Shown here piece by piece: positions 26,765 to 33,944 of a stretch of 63,902 nucleotides of DNA. Every line of letters begins with the position of its first letter. The stretch's first letter is position 1. Both the position numbers and the translations under genes were made by a program. Where the stretch lies: assembly GCA_016125265.1 (NCBI GenBank), contig WGMC01000027.1, positions 1 to 63,902 of the forward strand, in the 5' to 3' direction. The notes under the pieces were generated by a model. The model made no database searches. It was not told where the DNA came from and saw nothing but the letters and a program-made list of their open reading frames with translations. This stretch comes from Planctomycetaceae bacterium (GTDB lineage: Bacteria; Planctomycetota; UBA1135; GCA-002686595).

Positions 26765-27490
26765 TCAGTATGGGCCGCCCGGGGGGGGCTCTGCGAGGGG
26801 CCAACTGTCGGGCTCCACACGCAGAAGGGCTTCGAGCGCCGCGTGGCGCTCCGCCTCCTTGCGCGTGCGGCCGAAGCCGCTGGGGAACCGTCGCCCGCCC
26901 CATTCGACCGCCACCCGGAAGGCGCGGGCGTGTGCCGGGCCGCGCGCCTCCAGGAACACATAGCGCGGGCCCTCGCCGCCGCGGCTCTGGGCCAGGACCT
27001 GCAGGGCCTGCTTGGGATTGTGGTGCTCGCCCCGGCCGATCGGGTCCGGGTCGTCGCCCGCGGCCTCGTCGAGGGCCACCGACAGGGTCGGCCCCAGGGT
27101 CTCGATGGCAAAGGCCCGGGCGCGCTCGAAGCCGCCGTCCAAGTGCACCGCGCCGAGCACCGCCTCGTAGACCCCCGCCAACACCGACCGGGGCAGGGCG
27201 CGCCCCGCCAAGCCCGCGCCGACCTTGAGCCGCCGCCCGAGATCGAGCCGCCGCCCGACCTCCGCCAACGCCGCCCGCGACACGATGCGCGCCTTCCACT
27301 CGGTCATGCGCCCCTCGTCGAACGAGGGATGGGCGCGGTAGAGCGCCTCCGCCACCACGAGATCGAGCACCGCATCCCCCAAGAACTCGAGCCGCTCGTA
27401 ATCCGCCCGCCGCTCGAGCGACGCGTGGGTCAAGGCCAACTCGAGCAGCCCCGGATCCACAAACTCATAGGGCAAATCCGCCAGCGCCAT
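26765..27490 (-). CDS. rnc: Ribonuclease III
   Basis: A 241-residue double-strand-specific endoribonuclease acting in rRNA and mRNA processing. The catalytic signature YERLEFLGDAVLDL is at 31-44, and the second acidic site is in LAGVYEAVLGAVHLDGG. The C-terminal dsRNA-binding domain has NPKQALQVLAQ and GFGRTRKEAERHAALEALL. The ATG at 27490 has GGAG close upstream, and TATGCT lies 9 nt before it. First gene of rnc-mfd-parvulin; divergent from the MORN-like gene. Confidence 0.95.
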   Translation of the reverse strand: MALADLPYEFVDPGLLELALTHASLERRADYERLEFLGDAVLDLVVAEALYRAHPSFDEGRMTEWKARIVSRAALAEVGRRLDLGRRLKVGAGLAGRALPRSVLAGVYEAVLGAVHLDGGFERARAFAIETLGPTLSVALDEAAGDDPDPIGRGEHHNPKQALQVLAQSRGGEGPRYVFLEARGPAHARAFRVAVEWGGRRFPSGFGRTRKEAERHAALEALLRVEPDSWPLAEPPPGGPY

Positions 27491-27499
27491 ACTCCAAGG

Positions 27500-27505
27500 A
27501 GCATA
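27500..27505 (-). promoter_or_regulatory. -10-like element (TATGCT) before rnc
   Basis: TATGCT on the minus strand ends 9 nt before the rnc ATG. Because transcription normally starts 5-9 nt past a -10, the mRNA would have almost no leader. A GGAG sits in the same 9 nt, so the hexamer may be chance. Confidence 0.3.
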
Positions 27506-27633
27506 GCCGCGACCACACGGCGCTCGTCGGGCGCTCCTCGCCCGATCCCGACGGCGCCCGAGCGGAACGCCTGCCCCCAAGGCCGCCCCGGTGGCTACCC
27601 TGGCATCCACCGCGCCTGCGGGCGGGGTTTGTG

Positions 27634-28314
27634 ATGCGACGAGAAACGGCGTTCACCCTGGCTGGGGCGGCCCTCGCACTTTCCGCGGCGGCGGCGGCGC
27701 TGCTGTGGGAGCCGTCAAATCGCCGGCAGAGCGCCGTGATCCCCGCTGCCGCGCGTCCCGAGCTCGCTGGCATCGGCGACGGCCCCAACATCGGGCTGCA
27801 AACGCCGGCCGTCGCGGCTTCCGACCTCGCCGGTCCCACTCCCGACGGCGACGCCGCCCGGATGGTGGCCGAGCCCGCGATCCAAACCGAGCGGACCGCC
27901 CACGACACCACAGTGCCGACAGGTCTCGCGGCAGCCGAAGCGGGGGAACTGGTGATGCGTTTCCCCGATGGCGGCGAGCAGCGGCTTCCGGCGGGAACCT
28001 ATTCGGTCCGCGACGGCGTGCTCACGATCTTCCATCCGGACGGAACCGTCGCAGAGGTCGGCGGCTGGGACGGGAGCCTCCGCCAGGGGTACTGGGAGGA
28101 CTACGACACAAACGGCCAGCGGATCCTGGCCGGCAGCTACTTCGACGGCAAGGCCGTCGGTCCGTGGACGGCGTGGCACTCGAATGGCGTCATGGCCGCG
28201 CACGGCGAAACGTTCGACGGCAAGTTCGAGGGATTGCGCACCGAGTGGGATGAACACGGCGTCCTGAACAAGGAAGTCTCGGGCTTCTACGTCGCCGGCA
28301 CGAAACAGGATTGA
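27634..28314 (+). CDS. Membrane-anchored MORN-like (YwqK-type) repeat protein
   Basis: A 226-residue protein with an N-terminal hydrophobic anchor or signal (about 7-24), a low-complexity linker and a C-terminal domain of MORN-like repeats: QGYWEDYDTNGQRILAGSY, GPWTAWHSNGVMAAHGETF, GLRTEWDEHGVL. These G-x-W...(Y/H)xNG units match the YwqK/antitoxin-type MORN variant. Function unknown. ATG 27634 was chosen; a GTG directly before it would add one residue. A TACCCT -10-like hexamer lies about 35 nt upstream. Repeat locus C follows its 3' end. Confidence 0.75.
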   Translation: MRRETAFTLAGAALALSAAAAALLWEPSNRRQSAVIPAAARPELAGIGDGPNIGLQTPAVAASDLAGPTPDGDAARMVAEPAIQTERTAHDTTVPTGLAAAEAGELVMRFPDGGEQRLPAGTYSVRDGVLTIFHPDGTVAEVGGWDGSLRQGYWEDYDTNGQRILAGSYFDGKAVGPWTAWHSNGVMAAHGETFDGKFEGLRTEWDEHGVLNKEVSGFYVAGTKQD

Positions 28315-28339
28315 CGGCGCGCGGCGCTCGCCGGTTGCG

Positions 28340-29170
28340 GCCTCGGCATGCGATGGAGCGGGCTTTCAGCCCTTGTGGGGCTCTTCACCGAAACCTGGGG
28401 CGTTGCCCCAGGCTACTATCGGCCGCGCCGTTGGCGCGCAAAACCGACATGCCCGCGCGCTGCAGTCGTCGCACCGGAATCATCGCGCGGAAGTCATTGC
28501 ACAGAAGTCGTCGCACCGAAGTCGGCACCGAATTCGCACGGACGTCCGCACGGATGTCGGCGCGGATGTCGGCGCGGATGTTGGCGCGGATGTTGGCGCG
28601 GATGTTGGCGCGGATGTTGGCGCGGATGTTGGCGCGGATGTTGGCGTGCCGAGGGTTGTGCGCGTGGTTTGTCCGGAAGGGGCAACGCCCCGCCCGATAG
28701 TAGCCTGGGGCAACGCCCCAGGTATTGCAGCAGAACCGGTCCGGGCTGAAGGCCCGGCCCATGCCGTTGGCCGGTTGCGGTGTAGGTCTGCGATGGAGCG
28801 GGCTTTCAGCCCTTGTCGGGCTCTTCACCGAAACCTGGGGCGTTGCCCCAGGCTACGATTGGCAGCGCCGTTGGCGCGCAATACCGACATGTCCGCGCAC
28901 CGACGACGTCGCACGGATGTCGGCACGGATGTCCACGTGCCGAGGACCGTGCGCGCGGTTTGTCCGGAAGGAGCAACGCCCCAGGCTACGATTGGCCGCG
29001 CCTTTGGCGCTTCGGAGACTTGCATCGCGCCGAACGCGGTGTGTCGGGCGACAAACGCACGCGCGTCCGGAAGGGGCAACGCCCCGCTCGATAGTAGCCT
29101 GGGGCAACGCCCCAGGTATTGCAGCAGAACCGGTCCGGGCTGAAGGCCCGGCCCATGCCGTTGGCAATGG
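28340..29170. repeat. Three-hairpin repeat locus C with a 12-bp tandem core
   Basis: The 19-bp CCTGGGGC/GCCCCAGG hairpin occurs at 28394-28412 (+), 28704-28722 (-), 28834-28852 (+) and 29098-29116 (-), with matching CAGCCC-type hairpins outside and GCGCCGTTGGCGC or GGGGCAACGCCCC hairpins inside. The first core holds eight 12-bp units (CGCGGATGTTGG, first ones variant) at 28549-28644. Around 28968-29010 a right-arm start joins directly to a left-arm end, probably a recombination scar. The spacers (for example GGGCTCTTCACCGAAA) are identical within this locus but differ from loci A, B and D. It fills the gap between two convergent genes. Confidence 0.85.
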
Positions 29171-29194
29171 TTGCGGTGCGCGCGGCCGCGGTGC

Positions 29195-30415
29195 TCAGAC
29201 GTCCTGCGCCGCTGATGGCGCGGGGCGGCCGGTGATGCGTTCGTATTCGCGTTCGGCGAAGCGGTCGGTCATGCCGGCCAGGTAGTCGCAGACCGAGCGC
29301 GGCACGCCCACTTGGTCGCACCACAGGCGGTACCAGCGGGGGAGTTGGGCCGGGTCCTTGGTGTAGGTCGTGAACAGCACGCCGAGGATCGCTTTGGCGT
29401 GGTCGGCCAGGGCCAGGAGGTGGGGGTGGCGGTAGAAGGCGCGGAACAGGAACTTCGCCAGTTCGGCCACGGCAGGTTCCACGGCGGCCGAGTGGCCGAT
29501 CAGCATGCCTTGGGTTTGGCGCGCATCCTCTGGCGACTTCAAGTCCGCTGCTTGGATGCGCTCGAACGACGCCTCGATCAGGTCGACGATGCAGAGTTTG
29601 ATCAGCTCGTTCGACGTGCGCTTGACGCGCAGGTTGACGTCGCCCGAGCTGGCGAGGAACCCCCGGTGCCGTGTCTCGACACGCTCGCGCGCCAGGCGCC
29701 ACAGACTGGAGGCCTCGATCAGATCCGCCTCTTCGAACATGCCCGCGCGCAGACCGTCCTCGATGTCGTGCACGTCGTACGCGGTCGAATCCGCGAGGTC
29801 GACCACCTGCGCCTCCAAGTACGGCCAACGGGGGCGCGGGTCGAACTCGGCGGGCCAGTCCTCGGCCTTTTCGTGTTTGAGCAGCGACTCGCGCAGTTCG
29901 CGTGTCAGGTTGAGGCCTTCGTACGCCGGGCTGCGCCGCTCCAATCGATCCACCACACGCAGCACCTGGTTGTTGTGGCGAAAGCCGCCGTGGGACCTCA
30001 TCAACTCGTCGAGCGCCCATTCGCCGCGGTGACCGAACGGCGGGTGCCCGATGTCGTGGCACAGGCTGAGGGCCTCTGCAAAGTCCACTTCGAGCCGCAG
30101 CGCGCTGGCCACGGAGCGCGCCACCTGCGCCACCTCGAGGCTGTGCGAGAGCCGCGTGCGGTGGTGGTCGCCCTCGCGGTTCACAAAAACTTGAGCCTTG
30201 TACATCAGCCGCCGGAACGCCGTCGCGTGCACGATGCGGTCGCGGTCGCGCTCGAACTCGGTGCGCAGTTCGTCGGGCTCCTCGGGCACACGCCGGCCCC
30301 GGCTGGCGGCGCTCCGCAGCGCGAATGGCGCCAGGGTCGCGGCCTGGTGCGCCTCCTTGGCCGCGCGGTCCAGGAGGTGGTAGGGGGCTGAGGGCGGCTC
30401 GTGGGGGTGGGTCAT
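29195..30415 (-). CDS. dgt: dGTP triphosphohydrolase-like protein (HD domain)
   Basis: A 406-residue HD-domain dNTP triphosphohydrolase of the short dGTPase-like class, which splits dNTPs to nucleoside and triphosphate. Opening motif FERDRDRIVHATAFRRLMYKAQVF. The metal site is RTRLSHSLEVAQVAR, CHDIGHPPFGHRGE and the distal Asp in VVDLADSTAYDVHDIEDG. Length is normal for this class, and all metal ligands look intact. Start ATG at 30415; a TACGGT -10-like hexamer lies about 20 nt upstream. Divergent from the acyl-CoA dehydrogenase; its 3' end faces repeat locus C. Confidence 0.92.
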   Translation of the reverse strand: MTHPHEPPSAPYHLLDRAAKEAHQAATLAPFALRSAASRGRRVPEEPDELRTEFERDRDRIVHATAFRRLMYKAQVFVNREGDHHRTRLSHSLEVAQVARSVASALRLEVDFAEALSLCHDIGHPPFGHRGEWALDELMRSHGGFRHNNQVLRVVDRLERRSPAYEGLNLTRELRESLLKHEKAEDWPAEFDPRPRWPYLEAQVVDLADSTAYDVHDIEDGLRAGMFEEADLIEASSLWRLARERVETRHRGFLASSGDVNLRVKRTSNELIKLCIVDLIEASFERIQAADLKSPEDARQTQGMLIGHSAAVEPAVAELAKFLFRAFYRHPHLLALADHAKAILGVLFTTYTKDPAQLPRWYRLWCDQVGVPRSVCDYLAGMTDRFAEREYERITGRPAPSAAQDV

Positions 30416-30596
30416 GGAGGCAACCTGCCGGCTACCGTAGCGCCCCCCATGGACTGCGCCCAACGGCCCGGGGTTGCGCGGCTGCGTCCAGATTCGCGGC
30501 CGAACCGCGTCGGCTACGGACCGAGCGCCCCGCCACGGTCGGGTCCGCCCGTCTCGACCCGGCTCCGGGAGGGCCAAGGGACCCGGGGCAGGCGGC

Positions 30597-30602
30597 TATA
30601 CT
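30597..30602 (+). promoter_or_regulatory. -10-like element (TATACT), acyl-CoA dehydrogenase
   Basis: TATACT is one base from the sigma-70 -10 consensus and lies 40 nt before the ATG at 30643, in an otherwise very G+C-rich gap. No clear -35 is seen. Confidence 0.4.
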
Positions 30603-30642
30603 CCCGGCCCCTCGAGCAAACCCCACTGCCCCCCGTCATCCG

Positions 30643-31869
30643 ATGCTGCAAAACGTCGTCTTCAGTGATCTCGCCCGCGAACTCCAGGCCAAGGCCCGCG
30701 AGATCGCCGAGAAACACGTGCGCCCCAACGCGGCCAAGTTCGACAAGGCCCAGGAGTACAACTTCGACGCCATGCGGGCCGTGGCCGACGCCGGGCTCCT
30801 CAAGACCTGGATCCCCAAGGAATACGGTGGCGTGGGCGCCGGCGTGCTGGCCCTCGCGATGGTGACGGAAGAGCTGGCCCGGGCGGATTCGGGCTTCGGC
30901 GTGGCCTTCGCGGTGAACGCCCTTGGCTCCTTCCCGATCCTCCTGGGCGGCACGGAGGAGCAGAAGAAGCGCTGGTTGCCCCTGGTCGCCAAGGGCGAGA
31001 AGCTGTGCGCGTTCTGCCTGTCGGAGAAGGGCGCCGGCTCCGACGCCGGTGGCCTGGCCGTGCGCGCCGAGCAGGACGGCGCCGACTGGGTCATCCGCGG
31101 CGAGAAGAAGTGGACCACCAACGGCGGTGTGGCGGACATCTACTCGGTGTTCTGCGTCAGCGACCCCACCTCGAAGTCGCGCCGCATCAGCGCGTTCGTG
31201 GTCGAGAAGGGCACTCCCGGCTTCTCGATCGGCAAGGTCGAGGACAAGATGGGCATCCGCACGGTGCCGGTCGTGGAGACGCACTTCGACGGTGTTCGTG
31301 TGCCCGTCGACAACCTGATCGGCGGCCGCGCCGGCATGGGTTTCAAACACGCCATGATGACGCTCGACAACGCGCGCCCGGGTGTCGCCGCGCAGGCCGT
31401 GGGAGCGGCCCAAGGCGCCCTCGACCTGGCCCTGGTCTACGCCGGCCGCCGCAAGCAGTTCGGCGCGCCGATCTCGAGCTTCCAGATGGTGCAGCAGATG
31501 CTCGCGGACATGGCCATGAAGACGCAGGCCGCGCGTTGGCTCGTCTACTCCTGCGCCGCCGCCGTGGACGCGGGTGAGCCCGAGGTCACGAAGATCGCCG
31601 CCATGGCGAAGTGTTTTGCCACCGACACGGCCATGGAAGTGGCCACGGACGCGGTCCAGATCTTCGGCGGCTACGGCTTCATGGAGGACTACCCCATCGC
31701 CAAGTGTTTCCGCGACGCGAAGATCCTGGCGATCTACGAGGGCACCAACCAGGTCCAGCGCATGGTCATCGCGCGCAACCTCATCAAGGAGACCGAAAAG
31801 CTGGCCCACCTCGACAAGTACATCCCGACGGAAACCCAGGAGCGCTACGGCGCACCGTCCCTGGCCTGA
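30643..31869 (+). CDS. Acyl-CoA dehydrogenase
   Basis: A 408-residue FAD enzyme that makes the alpha,beta double bond in acyl-CoA. Signature 1 is CAFCLSEKGAGSDAGG. The FAD/substrate region has KKWTTNGG, and signature 2 runs from QIFGGYGFMEDYPIAKCFRD to AIYEGTNQVQR with catalytic Glu366. Length and layout fit short/medium-chain or 2-methyl-branched acyl-CoA dehydrogenases; the exact substrate cannot be read off. ATG at 30643. Single gene with its own promoter-like hexamer and a strong terminator. Confidence 0.93.
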   Translation: MLQNVVFSDLARELQAKAREIAEKHVRPNAAKFDKAQEYNFDAMRAVADAGLLKTWIPKEYGGVGAGVLALAMVTEELARADSGFGVAFAVNALGSFPILLGGTEEQKKRWLPLVAKGEKLCAFCLSEKGAGSDAGGLAVRAEQDGADWVIRGEKKWTTNGGVADIYSVFCVSDPTSKSRRISAFVVEKGTPGFSIGKVEDKMGIRTVPVVETHFDGVRVPVDNLIGGRAGMGFKHAMMTLDNARPGVAAQAVGAAQGALDLALVYAGRRKQFGAPISSFQMVQQMLADMAMKTQAARWLVYSCAAAVDAGEPEVTKIAAMAKCFATDTAMEVATDAVQIFGGYGFMEDYPIAKCFRDAKILAIYEGTNQVQRMVIARNLIKETEKLAHLDKYIPTETQERYGAPSLA

Positions 31870-32263
31870 GCCCCTTCGGGCGCCCTCGGGGGCCCGGGCC
31901 CGCGCCAATCGGTGCGGCCCGGGCCCTTTTTTCCGCGCACCGCGAGGGCCCGGATTGGCCGGGAAAGGCGCGGGGGGGCTGCGGGGGGGGCTGCGGGGGC
32001 ACCCCCCGGGCGGGGTTCTGCACACTCCGCCGCCAGTTCCCAAAACTTACATGTCACGGCCGGGCGTTCCTATCCGTAGCCCCTCTGAGCGGGCGAAGAT
32101 ACTCTGTCCCGACCGCTAGCCGCGGGAAGCGGGCCCCCGAGGGGGCTGTCTCCCGCGTCGCGTTCTTTCCGTGCGACCGTGTCCTTGGGTTCCGAGTCCG
32201 GGGCCACACGCGGTTGCTTCCGACCCAGCCTCCATTGACCGGGCCACGCCCGGGAGAACGACC
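31870..32263. other. Intergenic region: terminator plus leader of the Cys-rich gene
   Basis: The first 60 bases hold the terminator of the acyl-CoA dehydrogenase. The rest, up to ATG 32264, has no supported ORF. A comparatively A+T-rich patch at 32035-32110 (with GATACTCTG near 32097) is the best candidate promoter for the Cys-rich gene. Confidence 0.5.
31889..31932 (+). terminator. Intrinsic terminator of the acyl-CoA dehydrogenase gene
   Basis: GGGCCCGGGCC pairs with GGCCCGGGCCC (right arm ends at 31926), followed by six Ts at 31927-31932. It lies about 20 nt past the stop codon, in the correct orientation. Confidence 0.85.
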
Positions 32264-32665
32264 ATGAAAGCCATCCTCACGATCGCCCTTGCCCTCGCCG
32301 CCGCCGGCGGTGGCTACGCCTACTTCGGCAACAACATGCCCTGCTGCGCCGGCGACGCCGACAAAGCCGTCGCGGTGACCACGGTCTCCGACACCGCGAA
32401 GACCGACGACTGCTGCGCCGCCAAGACCGACTGCGCCGACGTGGCCTGCGATCCGGTCGCCTGCGACCCCGCCGGTTGCGACGAAGTGAAGGCGGGCGAG
32501 TACGCCATGGTGGAAGCCGGCGTGCTGGCCTCCCCGGCCGACGCCAAGACCGAGTGCAGCGCCGCGGCCAAGGCCGAGTGCAGCGAAGCCAAGATGGAGT
32601 GCACGGAAGCCAAGACGGAGTGCACCGAGAAGAAGGCCTGCGACAGCAAGCCCTCGCTCGACTGA
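32264..32665 (+). CDS. Small exported cysteine-rich protein, unknown
   Basis: A 133-residue protein with a signal or anchor (MKAILTIALALAAAGGGYAYFG) and a mature part with about 14 Cys. Clusters are MPCCAG and DDCCAAKTDC, then DVACDPVACDPAGCDEV, then a C-terminal array where Cys recurs every 7-8 residues (TECSAAA KAECSEA KMECTEA KTECTEK KAC). The array is rich in Ala, Glu and Lys and should be helical with cysteines on one face. No known metallothionein family is recognised; metal binding, copper or redox buffering are guesses. ATG 32264 has GGGAG nine bases upstream. Convergent with the FKBP pair and separated by a strong terminator. Confidence 0.75.
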   Translation: MKAILTIALALAAAGGGYAYFGNNMPCCAGDADKAVAVTTVSDTAKTDDCCAAKTDCADVACDPVACDPAGCDEVKAGEYAMVEAGVLASPADAKTECSAAAKAECSEAKMECTEAKTECTEKKACDSKPSLD

Positions 32666-32708
32666 TCCCGCACGACGGACCTAGGACCCGAGCCTAGCTC
32701 CATTCGCA

Positions 32709-32745
32709 GCGCCCCCGGCGGTCCCCAGTGGACCGCCGGGGGCGC
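32709..32745. terminator. Bidirectional 16-bp stem terminator
   Basis: Bases 32709-32724 and 32730-32745 are perfect inverted complements around CCAGT. The stem is between the convergent Cys-rich gene (stop 32665) and FKBP gene (stop 32777). No long T-run follows on either side, so efficiency is uncertain. Confidence 0.7.
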
Positions 32746-32776
32746 TGGTCGTTGCCGGCGACGCGTGTGGGGCCGA

Positions 32777-33241
32777 TCAGCCGTCCGTTGGCTCGAGCCC
32801 GACCAACTCGACCGTGAAGTCGATGGTCGCGTCGGGAGGCACCAGGCCCGGTACACCCGCCTCGCCGAACGCCAGTCCCGGCGGCGCAAGGATGCGGCGC
32901 CGGCCGCCGAGGCGCATGCCGATGACACCGCGGTCCAGGCCGACGAGGGGCATTTCGCCGTTGCCCAGCACGAAGACCGCGGGTTGGCCGCGCTCTAGGC
33001 TCGAGTCGACGACCTCGCCGTCCTTCACCCGGGCGACGTAGTCGAGCGTGACACGGTCGCCGTCCGCCGCCTGCGCCAGGTCCAGGTTGCGGGGCACGAG
33101 CAGGTCTTGGACCACCAGTCCGTCCGCGCGTTCCTCACTGGGATACACCGGCGGCCGGGCGCGGAACAGCGCACACGAGCTAGTGGCGCCGAGTGCCAAC
33201 GATGCCGTCAAGGCGAGGAAGAAGCGCGCCGCTCGTTTCAT
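32777..33241 (-). CDS. FKBP-type peptidyl-prolyl isomerase, probable lipoprotein
   Basis: A 154-residue protein with a signal ending in ATSSCAL, a likely lipobox with Cys23 as lipidation site. An FKBP domain follows: DGDRVTLDYVARVKDGEVVDSSLERGQPAVF, then LVGLDRGVIGMRLGGRRRI, PPGLAFGEAGVPGLVPPDATIDFTVELVGL. This is the full FKBP strand order, with the GLAFGEAG and PP-x-A-x-(I/L) motifs. It should assist folding in the periplasm or at a membrane. ATG overlaps the stop of the upstream FKBP-like gene (ATGA), so the two are one operon. Confidence 0.9.
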   Translation of the reverse strand: MKRAARFFLALTASLALGATSSCALFRARPPVYPSEERADGLVVQDLLVPRNLDLAQAADGDRVTLDYVARVKDGEVVDSSLERGQPAVFVLGNGEMPLVGLDRGVIGMRLGGRRRILAPPGLAFGEAGVPGLVPPDATIDFTVELVGLEPTDG

Positions 33242-33750
33242 GGCACCGAGACGATGTGGACTTCGAAGACGAGATCGGTGCCGGGCGGGACCGGCGCGGA
33301 GGGGAGGTCTGCCCAGCCGAGCGCCGCCGGCACGTGGACCCGGAGTTCGTCGCCGGCCCTGCGGCCCTCGAGGGCCAGGCGCAGGCCGGGCACGATCGGT
33401 GTGCGCGAAAGGTCGACGGCGAAGGGGACGCCGCGGCCCCGTGTGCTGTCGAAGGGCTGTTCCGCACCGGCGGCGAGCGCCCGGTAGTGGATGCGGGCGC
33501 GTGCGCCCGGAGCCAGCGCGGGCCCGGTGCCCTCGGCGAGCACTTCGACCCTCAGGTCGCGGCCCAGGTCCTCGGTACGGGGCACGGGCCGGGCGGCCGG
33601 GATCGGCGCGGATTCAGGCGCGGCCAATGCTCCAGCGGCCGCGGGACCGGCGGCCGCCACGGTGTGGCCAGGGCCACAGCCTGCGCTGCATGCGGCGAGC
33701 GCGGCCAAAAGCGCCCGTGCGGCGCCTTGGATGGGGGGGACTGGATGCAT
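33238..33750 (-). CDS. FKBP-like exported protein
   Basis: A 170-residue protein with a signal (LLAALAACSAGC, possible lipobox Cys) and an Ala/Pro linker. A degenerate FKBP domain follows: PGARARIHYRALAAGAEQPFDSTRGRGVPFAVDL, IVPGLRLALEGRRAGDELRVHVPAALGWADL, APVPPGTDLVFEVHIVSV. The GLAYGE block is altered to AALGWAD, so isomerase activity is doubtful and a chaperone-like role is possible. ATG 33750 has AGGAGG four bases upstream, one of the clearest ribosome-binding sites in the window. First gene of the FKBP pair. Confidence 0.85.
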   Translation of the reverse strand: MHPVPPIQGAARALLAALAACSAGCGPGHTVAAAGPAAAGALAAPESAPIPAARPVPRTEDLGRDLRVEVLAEGTGPALAPGARARIHYRALAAGAEQPFDSTRGRGVPFAVDLSRTPIVPGLRLALEGRRAGDELRVHVPAALGWADLPSAPVPPGTDLVFEVHIVSVP

Positions 33751-33885
33751 GGTGCCTCCTGGGTCGGGGAGCCTACCAGAGGCGCCCTTGGGCAGGGACT
33801 CGAGGCGCTCTTTCCCAACGCGGCCCCACGTGTCCCCCGCGCCCAAGTCCGCGCAACAGGCGCCCGGTCCCGCGGGTCGACCCCG

Positions 33886-33891
33886 TATCCT
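33886..33891 (+). promoter_or_regulatory. -10-like element (TATCCT) before the spermidine-synthase-like gene
   Basis: TATCCT lies 53 nt before ATG 33945. No good -35 is seen. It belongs to the TAnnnT set found before several genes here. Confidence 0.3.
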
Positions 33892-33944
33892 CTTCGCCGA
33901 CAGGCCCATCGGGCCGACCGCCGCCCGTCCCCCCGCCGATCCCC

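Noticed and set aside
22300..27111. A 1603-codon open frame on the minus strand running through mfd
   Set aside because: Only its 3' part (parvulin) has real protein features. The rest is out of frame with mfd and is Arg/Pro/Ala-rich shadow text typical of high-G+C DNA.
28373..29143. Gly-Ala-Asp-Val repeat protein
   Set aside because: It arises from 12-bp tandem DNA inside inverted repeat arms, is open in several frames, and has no start signal or domain.
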